NCBI GenBank assembly: GCA_002391675.1
Contig: DGFM01000004.1
Location: forward strand, 16,573 to 38,472
Length of the DNA stretch: 21,900 bases
Reading direction: 5' to 3'
From: Cloacimonetes bacterium UBA3900
Lineage (GTDB): Bacteria; Cloacimonadota; Cloacimonadia; Cloacimonadales; Cloacimonadaceae
This document shows, piece by piece, positions 15,864 through 21,900 of the stretch (the stretch's first letter is position 1; every line of letters starts with the position of its first letter). Made by a program: the position numbers and the translations under genes. Under the pieces are notes generated by a model that had not been told where the DNA came from, made no database searches, and worked only from the letters and a program-made list of their open reading frames with translations.

Positions 15864-15902
15864 GCCGCTTCAGGACTGTTATGGCCCTGAGGCGGCATTT
15901 TT
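15864..15902 (+). terminator. Rho-independent terminator of nifJ
   Basis: An 11-bp stem, GCCGCTTCAGG (15864-15874) with CCTGAGGCGGC (15886-15896), has one G-T wobble and an 11-base loop, followed by ATTTTT (15897-15902). It lies 20 bases after the nifJ stop. The ATG at 15903 follows the T-run directly, which argues against using it as a gene start. Confidence 0.88.
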
Positions 15903-15918
15903 ATGTCCTTAATTTCTC

Positions 15919-15946
15919 TTGACTTGCCTGCGCTCACAAAAAGAAT
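15919..15946 (+). promoter_or_regulatory. Candidate promoter giving a leaderless nitroreductase transcript
   Basis: TTGACT (15919-15924), a 16-base spacer, then AAGAAT (15941-15946, 4/6 to TATAAT). A start seven or eight bases downstream falls at 15953-15954, on the A of the preferred ATG. It lies right after the nifJ terminator. The hexamers are modest, so this is tentative. Confidence 0.3.
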
Positions 15947-15953
15947 AGACCTC

Positions 15954-16508
15954 ATGAAAGATATTATCAACCTCATCAGAAACCGCTACAGTGTGCGTGA
16001 CTTCCTGCCCGATCCTCTGCCGCAGGAAGTGATAGACGACATGATAGAAGCCGCACGCCTGGCGCCCTCTGCCCAAAACCGGCAACCCTGGAGATACGTG
16101 ATCATCACGGAGCCGGAAAGAATCAAAGAGTTAGTCAAAAACACAGGCTTGATCGGCCTTTCAAACTACTTTATCAAGGATGCTCCCTGCCTGGTGATCG
16201 CCTGTGCCGATGTGAAGAAAAACCTGAAGCTCAACCAGAAGGATTACTACCTGGTGGATGTGGCTATCTCCTTCCAGCAGATGATGTTGGCCGCCTGGGC
16301 ACACGGCGTGGGCTCCTGCTGGATGGCCGCCTTCAACGAAGAGAAACTGGCAAAACATCTGGGACTACCAAAGAACTACCGCATCGTGGCGATGTCACCC
16401 TTTGGCTATCCCAAAGACAGCAAGACGCTCTATAGCAAGGCTTTGAATATGTTTTCAGGCAGCGAGCGGAGACTGAAGAAAGAGGACATCCTGGTAAAAC
16501 TGCCCTGA
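15954..16508 (+). CDS. Nitroreductase family FMN oxidoreductase
   Basis: 184 residues from the chosen start. The family hallmarks are the FMN-phosphate site 'NRYSVRDFLPDPLP' (10-23), 'AARLAPSAQNRQPWRYVII' (33-51), 'HGVGSCWMAAF' (117-127) and 'IVAMSPFGYPKD' (144-155). These flavoenzymes reduce nitro compounds, quinones or flavins with NAD(P)H. Substrate cannot be read from sequence. An in-frame ATG at 15903 would add 17 residues, but it follows directly on the nifJ terminator T-run and the extra residues match no family segment, so ATG 15954 is preferred. No Shine-Dalgarno site precedes 15954. A TTGACT/AAGAAT pair upstream would place the transcript start on or next to the ATG, so the message may be leaderless. 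Confidence 0.92.
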   Translation: MKDIINLIRNRYSVRDFLPDPLPQEVIDDMIEAARLAPSAQNRQPWRYVIITEPERIKELVKNTGLIGLSNYFIKDAPCLVIACADVKKNLKLNQKDYYLVDVAISFQQMMLAAWAHGVGSCWMAAFNEEKLAKHLGLPKNYRIVAMSPFGYPKDSKTLYSKALNMFSGSERRLKKEDILVKLP

Positions 16509-16526
16509 CAGTATGGCAGAGGTGCG

Positions 16527-16598
16527 GCGACCGCCGGCTACGTGATGGGCAAATATCAAGCTGCGCCTGATTGCGGCGGTTCAGCGACCGCCGGCTAC
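16527..16598. repeat. REP-like intergenic element: 15-bp direct repeat with hairpin; a related segment recurs at 21881
   Basis: GCGACCGCCGGCTAC occurs at 16527-16541 and again, identical, at 16584-16598, 57 bases apart. The second copy forms a hairpin with the preceding CGGCGGT: stem 16574-16580 with 16587-16593, loop of six. The segment between the copies, TGGGCAAATATCAAGCTGCG (16546-16565), recurs with 18 of 20 identical bases in the same orientation at 21881-21900, at the window edge. This suggests a dispersed repeat family in the genome. It sits between convergent genes. Confidence 0.65.
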
Positions 16599-16600
16599 CC

Positions 16601-16624
16601 AAAAAAAGCCCGCAGGTGCGGGCT
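16601..16624 (-). terminator. Rho-independent terminator of the giant secreted protein gene
   Basis: Read on the minus strand, AGCCCGCA (16624-16617) and TGCGGGCT (16614-16607) form a perfect 8-bp inverted repeat around two bases, followed by seven T, the first being the last base of the stem. It begins about 30 bases after the stop codon at 16656. On the plus strand there is no T-run, so it serves the minus-strand gene only. Confidence 0.92.
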
Positions 16625-16655
16625 CGATTGTAAGGAGAGAAGGGCTGCGTTACAC

Positions 16656-19600
16656 TTAATCTTGGCCACATCCGGTATCGCTGGTGACCCTGAAGAAGCG
16701 CTTGGCTTCCGTGGCGGGAAGAGTGACGGTATTGGTCTCGACCGTGGCGACAGGCTCAGCGGCAAAGTTGTAGGGATCATCCGAGGCGTAGACTTTATAG
16801 CAGATGGCATCGGGGACAGGTTCCCACTGCAGGACAATATCTGTGCCGGAAAGAGTCATTTGCACCACCGGTGTGGCTGGAATGATGACATCGGTATCCA
16901 TAAGCAGAGCGATATTGGGGCGCAGGTTGTAGCGTGTTCCCGTGCCGGCTGTGGGCCAGGCAGTGGAATCATGACGGAATGACAGGGTTCGGTAGCTGGG
17001 CGAAACATCGGTATAATAGGTACTGGCGTTTTGCGTGTATGTATCAGACATCCCGAAGCTGGTCTGGATCAGGAGGCTCGACACACCATTCCAGATAAAG
17101 GGTGTGGTGAGGAGGTGCTCGTTCCAGCCGCTGGTGGGGGTATAGCTATCCACGGAATACACTTCAAAGAGGCCGCCAAAGAAGTTGTTGTTCTCAAATT
17201 CCGTATCGGTGATGGCTTTGATGCTGATGCTGAAGTTGAGCAGGTTTGCGCAGTTGTTGGGCTCATGGACGTTGAAGCCAATGGAGTTTATCAGGCCTGC
17301 TTGAGCTCCGGCTGCGGTCAATTCAGCGGCAGTCAAGATGTATTGTTCACGGCCGTTTTTGTAGTGGCCGCCATAGACCGAGGGATTGGAATAGTAATTA
17401 TTGTAGTTTGTTCCATTGCCCACCACTATCATTCCTTCCCGCAGCACAAATGCACTCAAGGCTACGTCGTAGTTTCCGGCGTTGTAAGTCATGCGCAGGG
17501 TGGCGGATATATTGCCCTCGGTGCTGCTTTGCACACTCACGGGGATGTGCACGGATTCCCCCATGGCCAAGCTGGCAGGCAAGTTGGTGGTTCCAAAAGC
17601 AAATTCCGCCGCATTGGGCCCAATAATGCTGATAGCATCAGCATCAAGATTGATGACGCCTGAGCCGATATTTGTCACGGTGACGCTCACAGTCTCGCCG
17701 GGAGTGTTGTAGTTCACCTGGCCAAAATCAATCGCATCAGGTGTATAGGCCCAAACAGGTGCGTCGGGTGTCTCATCCACCAAGACATTGTCCACATAGA
17801 CGCTGCCACCTCCTCCGGAGACGGTTGATTCTCCGTAGAAGCCGATGTATTTGACGCCGCTGTGGCTGCTGAGGTCTAAATACTGCTTTGTGCCCGTGTG
17901 AGAGATAGCGTTATACACGTAGGCAGAGCCCGTATTATTCCACTCTCTCAAGGGTGTAGCGTCAACCATGGTGGGGTTGTCGGCGATAAAGACCATGAAC
18001 CTGTCGTCTTGTTGCAGAGCGGGGTCGACGGGGTTTGAGCTGTTGTATTTGGTGAGAGCCAGATCAAAGCTCAGCCGGTAAGCTCCAGCAGGAATAGAGA
18101 CAGGCGGCGTGACTAACCAATACCTGATCGGAGTGCCGTAGATATAGAGGCTGGCGGCAGGATTGCCGTTAAAGCTTCTTCTCGTCCATCCACTTGTGTA
18201 TGGAGTGAGGGGCTCTGTGGGATAGAGGCCGGTGTAGCGCGCCCAATCCTCAGGCGGGAAGGCGGTGTCGGTAAAATCCTCCAGCCAAGGGAGATCATAA
18301 ATGATGGGATCAATGCGGGTGGTAAAGCTGAAGGGCGTGGCGGGCTCGCTTTCTCCCAGATCATTCACCGCCGTTACAGACCAATAGTAAGTGCTGTTGT
18401 AGGGATAGTTGACGGGTGATGTAATACTGCAGGTTTCGCTGGTACCGATCAGCGTGGTGGGCGGGTTATTTTCGTCACAGTATATTTTGTAAGATGCCGG
18501 CCTGCCACCCGTGATGGCATCATCCCAGGTGAAGGTGGGGTTGGCGGCCACGCCGGTGGCATTATCCGCAGGAGAGCTGAGGACGGGTGCATCAGGCGGG
18601 AGGGGAAGGACTTCCGGCCCAACCACCATATCCACATAGTAGGCACAATAATTGACCATACCGGTGCGCAAGCCCAGGTAGTAATTGTTGCCGCTCAAAG
18701 CACTGAGGTCGATCTCGTGATGGTACCAGGTGTTGCTTTCGGCAAAGGTGATGTCGGCTCCGATCTGAGTCCAGTTGGTTCTATCTGAAGAATATACCAC
18801 TTGCAGGATTCCGGCAGCGTTGGCGCAGAAAGCCCAGAAATCGAGCGTACTGTCATCTTCAATGATGAGCATGGGTGTGCTAAGCACAGATTGACTGTGG
18901 TAATAGCCGTATTTATGGGCGGATGCGCTTCCGTATCGGGCTTGGCTGGTACTGCGGCTCCAGTTGCCATACCAATCCGGAGGCGGGAACTCGGTGTCTT
19001 CAAAGCTCTCAAAGAGGGCATTCTCGTCCACCGCCCTGCCGCTCAAGGCGACCTCATAGTCCACTCCTTCAAACACCATCTGCAAGAAAGCATTGTGTTT
19101 ACCTGTAGCAGTGGGGCTGTAGCGCACCGGAATGACGCCACTCTGGTCGGCAGTGAGAGCCAGAGGCAGGCCAGTGGGATTGATCTCAAACATAGCTGCA
19201 CCCGGGCCTGTGATACTGATGTCCGCCGCAGTCAGATTCAGCGTGCCGCCGGCGATGTTGGTCACGGTGATATCCTGATATTCTGTAGCTGTATTGGCAT
19301 AAATGGAGCCAAAGCCGATAGCATCGGGAGTGTAGGCAAAGACAGGATTTGCCGGTGTGTGCTGCACCGAGAAGTCGTCAATACTGAGATACCAGGGCGT
19401 GCGGCTGATTATCCCGTGAATGCCGATCCAGTAAACACCGTCAGTGGTAGGCGTGAAGCTGCCTTTGAGCCGTTGGTAATCCCCATCGACAATTGTGGTT
19501 TGCGGCACGATGGTATTGGTCATGGCTTCCAGCGTGCCTTCTGTGCCATAGTAAAGCCCCAAGGTGGCGCCGGTGGTGGTGTTCAGCCTCGCCCAGAGGA

Positions 19601-21548
19601 TAACATCGTAGGATTGATTTGCCTGCATCTGAAAGGGTTTCATCAGCCAGGCGTTGCTGTCCCACTTTAAGAATGCGTTAAATTCACCATTGCGGGGGCT
19701 GCGATTGTAGTCTGTAAAGCCGGAATTGGCCATCCAATGGTTGGGCTTGCCATCGTCCAGGAGTTGTAGCCATTCCTGCACGGGGGTGTTATGCGTCTGC
19801 CCCGTTTCAAAGCCCTCCGTATAAGGATAATTGTAGACGGTGGGGTTATAACATTCACCGCTTACCATCAGGTCTGTAGTGCCATCCGCATGAGAGATGC
19901 TGAAGGTGCCGACATGATTGCCGACCGTCGTGGGGCTGTAATCGATGGTGAAAGAGGTATTTTCTCCCGTAGCCAATGCTATTGGGAAGACGGGGGCATC
20001 CGTCACACTGAAGAAGCCAGCTTCCACGGGGCTGATGCCGGTGAGGTTGAGGGTTCCGCATCCGGCATTGACGATGGTAAAGGTTTGGCTGCCGGTGGTA
20101 TTGATGATGCAGCGCCCGAAATTCCAGGCGTTGGGGTTGATGTTGCAGACAGGTTGATCCGGCAGCGCTGAGAGTATCAGCAGCAAGTTTGGCAGATAGT
20201 GGCTAAGCGTTCCATTGTCCAAGGGCGGGCTGTCGTTTTGATGCCAGTTTTGGCTTGAGCCTGTGTAATTTGTGCTTGTAAAACAGAAACGCGGACAATT
20301 TGCCTGTGAAGTTCCACTGCCGCCGAAGTTTGCTTCCACGCCGATGAGCAGATTGCCGCCGGGATAGGGAAAGGGCGTATCCAGCGTGAGATTGTGCCAG
20401 CCGGTGCTGTCGAAGACCTGAGTTCCCTCTTTTACCAGGGTGGCTGTGGAGATAAATTCCGCCCAGGTCATGGTAGTAAGCAAGGCAGCATCGGTGAGCC
20501 TGGCATAGATTTTGTAGGGGATTTGGGCACTGCCGGCTGCGCTCACATTCCAGCCCAAGGTGTTGATCACGCCCAGCCGTCCTATTTGATCAGCGTTGTA
20601 AATTGCCAAAGAACGGGTATGCCCATAATAGGCATAGAAAGGGTAATTCTGTCCACTGGTGCCGCTACCGATGAATACGGGATCTACATATTCAAAGCTC
20701 CTCGTCTCAGAGGCGGGTGAGCTGCCGATATTGTTGCGCGCCACCACATTCCAACTGTGCACACCCAAGCTCAGGGCATCGGTGAGGGGATAAGTGGGCA
20801 GAGGCTGGTTGTTGCTTATCAGAGTGTCATCCAGGTAGACGTCATAACCGCTGACGTCAGCACTTCCGGCGGGCATAGTCCAGTTCAAGGAGTGACCGGT
20901 ATACACCCGCTCGCCATCTTCAGGGGACAAAAGCAGAGGTGCATCAGGTGCCACAGTATCCGGAAAGACGAGCTGGATGCGGTTGAGATTGTTACTTCTT
21001 CCGCTCGCCGGGGGCGGATCGCCGGGATCGGGGTTGCTGCTGTCACTACTGTAATAGATGCCGGAACGGGTTCCGCAGCCAAAAGCTCCCCAGTTCATAA
21101 TACTATAACCGGGTGTGGATTGGTGAACCGCAATAAGCAGATTGTCGGTATTGTTGTAAGCAAATTCAGCAGTCAGCGGGATTTCCATCCAGTGGTCGGC
21201 TGCCGGCAGCATACTCGTCACATTGCCGCTGAAGACCTGCACGAGGCCGTCTGCGGGCACCCAGTCTGTATTGTCGTCAAAAGCCGTTTTCTGAGTATGT
21301 CCCAGGTAGATAGTCCAATCTTTGTTGTCGGCGATAGACCCAGACACATAGTAGAAGCGGATCTTGCTGATTGTGCCGGAGCAGCCAATCTGTGCCTGCG
21401 TATAGATCTGCTGAGTATAACTATAGCTGTTATAGCCGTGTATGGGGAACAAGCCGGTTGTCCCGGTTCCTTCGCCCACCTGCACGGTGAGCGCCAAATA
21501 GGTGCTGACCAGGCTTAGCATCAGGATAAATAAAAGATATTTTTTCAT
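16656..21548 (-). CDS. Giant secreted modular protein: choice-of-anchor-D, anchor-J-like and FnIII modules
   Basis: 1630 residues with a signal peptide (1 to about 20, 'MKKYLLFILMLSLVSTYLAL'). Approximate modules: sandwich-like domain A1 (22-195), FnIII (197-285), A2 (289-459), ASH/choice-of-anchor D (466-564), anchor-J-like (571-733), ASH (735-839), anchor-J-like (841-983), FnIII (985-1079), anchor-J-like (1084-1261), ASH (1262-1369), A3 (1370-1548), and a final FnIII-like module (1553-1630) ending 'RFFRVTSDTGCGQD'. ASH modules share 'YTPDAI(G/D)FG' openings. A modules share 'GxGT' openings and an 'IGF/LGW' core. No catalytic motif, membrane anchor or typical type IX sorting tail is seen. 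An adhesin or surface-layer role is inference. Start at 21548: GGAG lies nine bases upstream. An ATG at 21563 would use codons containing that site, so it is rejected. Confidence 0.88.
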   Translation of the reverse strand: MKKYLLFILMLSLVSTYLALTVQVGEGTGTTGLFPIHGYNSYSYTQQIYTQAQIGCSGTISKIRFYYVSGSIADNKDWTIYLGHTQKTAFDDNTDWVPADGLVQVFSGNVTSMLPAADHWMEIPLTAEFAYNNTDNLLIAVHQSTPGYSIMNWGAFGCGTRSGIYYSSDSSNPDPGDPPPASGRSNNLNRIQLVFPDTVAPDAPLLLSPEDGERVYTGHSLNWTMPAGSADVSGYDVYLDDTLISNNQPLPTYPLTDALSLGVHSWNVVARNNIGSSPASETRSFEYVDPVFIGSGTSGQNYPFYAYYGHTRSLAIYNADQIGRLGVINTLGWNVSAAGSAQIPYKIYARLTDAALLTTMTWAEFISTATLVKEGTQVFDSTGWHNLTLDTPFPYPGGNLLIGVEANFGGSGTSQANCPRFCFTSTNYTGSSQNWHQNDSPPLDNGTLSHYLPNLLLILSALPDQPVCNINPNAWNFGRCIINTTGSQTFTIVNAGCGTLNLTGISPVEAGFFSVTDAPVFPIALATGENTSFTIDYSPTTVGNHVGTFSISHADGTTDLMVSGECYNPTVYNYPYTEGFETGQTHNTPVQEWLQLLDDGKPNHWMANSGFTDYNRSPRNGEFNAFLKWDSNAWLMKPFQMQANQSYDVILWARLNTTTGATLGLYYGTEGTLEAMTNTIVPQTTIVDGDYQRLKGSFTPTTDGVYWIGIHGIISRTPWYLSIDDFSVQHTPANPVFAYTPDAIGFGSIYANTATEYQDITVTNIAGGTLNLTAADISITGPGAAMFEINPTGLPLALTADQSGVIPVRYSPTATGKHNAFLQMVFEGVDYEVALSGRAVDENALFESFEDTEFPPPDWYGNWSRSTSQARYGSASAHKYGYYHSQSVLSTPMLIIEDDSTLDFWAFCANAAGILQVVYSSDRTNWTQIGADITFAESNTWYHHEIDLSALSGNNYYLGLRTGMVNYCAYYVDMVVGPEVLPLPPDAPVLSSPADNATGVAANPTFTWDDAITGGRPASYKIYCDENNPPTTLIGTSETCSITSPVNYPYNSTYYWSVTAVNDLGESEPATPFSFTTRIDPIIYDLPWLEDFTDTAFPPEDWARYTGLYPTEPLTPYTSGWTRRSFNGNPAASLYIYGTPIRYWLVTPPVSIPAGAYRLSFDLALTKYNSSNPVDPALQQDDRFMVFIADNPTMVDATPLREWNNTGSAYVYNAISHTGTKQYLDLSSHSGVKYIGFYGESTVSGGGGSVYVDNVLVDETPDAPVWAYTPDAIDFGQVNYNTPGETVSVTVTNIGSGVINLDADAISIIGPNAAEFAFGTTNLPASLAMGESVHIPVSVQSSTEGNISATLRMTYNAGNYDVALSAFVLREGMIVVGNGTNYNNYYSNPSVYGGHYKNGREQYILTAAELTAAGAQAGLINSIGFNVHEPNNCANLLNFSISIKAITDTEFENNNFFGGLFEVYSVDSYTPTSGWNEHLLTTPFIWNGVSSLLIQTSFGMSDTYTQNASTYYTDVSPSYRTLSFRHDSTAWPTAGTGTRYNLRPNIALLMDTDVIIPATPVVQMTLSGTDIVLQWEPVPDAICYKVYASDDPYNFAAEPVATVETNTVTLPATEAKRFFRVTSDTGCGQD

Positions 21549-21694
21549 CTTGTCTGTCTCCATATATTAATGGCATTTTGGGGGATTTGATGTTTGGGAT
21601 GCGGTAACATTGCAAAAAAGAGGGCAAGCAGGCCCCAGGGGCTGAAAGCCCCAAAAACAGATACTTCGGGCCAGGCGGCGATCTCAAAAATCAT
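21545..21694 (-). CDS. Possible 49-residue hydrophobic leader ORF overlapping the giant gene start
   Basis: An open frame of 49 codons begins with ATG at 21694, six bases after AAGGG (21705-21701). It ends with a TGA that overlaps the giant gene's ATG as ATGA. Its middle is hydrophobic and aromatic ('FGAFSPWGLLALFFAML'), like a membrane segment or leader peptide, and the C-terminus is basic. I recognise no family. The ribosome site, promoter position and exact 4-base overlap argue for translation. The short length and the hairpins inside argue that it may be a chance frame in a leader or repeat element. Confidence 0.3.
   Translation of the reverse strand: MIFEIAAWPEVSVFGAFSPWGLLALFFAMLPHPKHQIPQNAINIWRQTR
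21614..21652 (-). promoter_or_regulatory. Two consecutive hairpins with a T-run in the giant gene's leader
   Basis: On the minus strand a 6-bp hairpin GGGGCT-TTC-AGCCCC (21652-21638) is followed by a weaker GGGC/GCCC hairpin (21635-21632 with 21625-21622), then six T (21619-21614). The second looks like a weak terminator inside the transcribed leader. CCCC of the first and GGGG of the second are adjacent and complementary. Attenuation is possible but unproven. Confidence 0.25.
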
Positions 21695-21782
21695 ATTTTT
21701 CCCTTGTGCTGCGTATAGACGGTTCAAAGTCAGACCTTACGCCCGCTCAAAAGACGCAGGGCATGATTTTAATCTGAGCTGC

Positions 21783-21810
21783 ATTGTATTGAAGTGTAGA
21801 TATTTGTCAA
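21783..21810 (-). promoter_or_regulatory. Sigma70-type promoter of the giant secreted protein gene
   Basis: On the minus strand a perfect TTGACA (21810-21805) is followed after 16 bases by TACAAT (21788-21783, 5/6 to TATAAT). It is the best promoter in the window. Transcription would start near 21776, leaving a leader of about 228 nt to the giant gene and about 82 nt to the mini-ORF. Confidence 0.65.
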
Positions 21811-21880
21811 GATAAAAAGTGTCTACATGGATGGATTGAACACTCCAAAGTTGCAACAGAACTGATTTCCCACGCCCGAA

Positions 21881-21900
21881 TGGGCAAACACCAAGCTGCG
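21881..21900. repeat. Edge copy of the dispersed repeat seen at 16546-16565
   Basis: TGGGCAAACACCAAGCTGCG matches the core of the REP-like element downstream of the nitroreductase gene at 18 of 20 positions, in the same orientation. It is cut by the window end, so its full length is unknown. Confidence 0.5.

Noticed and set aside
15903..15953. Upstream ATG extending the nitroreductase by 17 residues
   Set aside because: The ATG directly follows the nifJ terminator T-run, and the extra residues precede the normal family start.
19441..20061. Minus-strand frames of 60-75 codons inside the giant gene in other frames
   Set aside because: They overlap well-defined modules of the giant protein and have no independent support.
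21549..21563. Upstream ATG adding five residues to the giant secreted protein
   Set aside because: Its codons contain the GGAG ribosome site of the ATG at 21548, and the signal peptide starts naturally with MKKYLLF.

Overview
The window looks like chromosomal DNA of an anaerobic, Gram-negative-type bacterium of the FCB group, most like Candidatus Cloacimonadota (Cloacimonetes/WWE1). This is inference, not a database result. It rests on the long secreted protein built from choice-of-anchor-D (ASH-like), FnIII and anchor-J-like modules with a closing 'RFFRVTSDT' module. A single-chain pyruvate:ferredoxin oxidoreductase (anaerobic metabolism) and a Wzz/O-antigen-ligase pair (surface polysaccharide) fit the same picture. 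Gene starts mostly follow Shine-Dalgarno rules, and good TTGACA-N16/17-TATAAT-like promoters can be seen. I see no tRNA, rRNA, CRISPR array, transposase or phage gene.

Layout. 1-652 is non-coding with a candidate promoter. 653-3243 (+) is a three-gene operon: an AlkC/HEAT-like repeat protein, a TrmJ-type tRNA 2'-O-methyltransferase, and an AlkD-like repeat protein with a basic tail. A hairpin terminator follows. 10120 down to 3287 (-) is one tight operon of six genes: wzz-like, O-antigen-ligase-like, mazG, a sensor histidine kinase, nnr (bifunctional NAD(P)HX repair enzyme) and a sulfite-oxidase-fold protein. These are joined by overlaps or very short gaps. A divergent intergenic region with a perfect 9-bp inverted repeat separates it from 10276-12140 (+), which holds a YprB-type RNase-H-fold exonuclease with TPRs overlapping a YgjP-type zinc metalloprotease. 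nifJ (12323-15844, +) stands alone with its own promoter region and terminator. A nitroreductase (15954-16508, +) follows. The last 5 kb (21548 down to 16656, -) is one giant modular secreted protein. It has a strong promoter, a leader containing a possible 49-codon mini-ORF that overlaps its start by ATGA, and a textbook terminator.

How the genes fit together. The six-gene operon mixes envelope polysaccharide assembly (Wzz, ligase), metabolite repair (MazG for NTPs, Nnr for damaged NAD(P)H) and a membrane sensor kinase without a partner regulator in view. The 653-3243 operon places two members of the ALK/HEAT-like DNA-glycosylase fold around an RNA methyltransferase. The second has lost two of the lesion-stacking aromatic residues and gained an RNA-binding-like tail. 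That operon, the Cys-to-Ser change at the expected molybdenum ligand, the duplicated sensor module of the kinase, and the mini-ORF leader of the giant surface protein are the points most worth following up.
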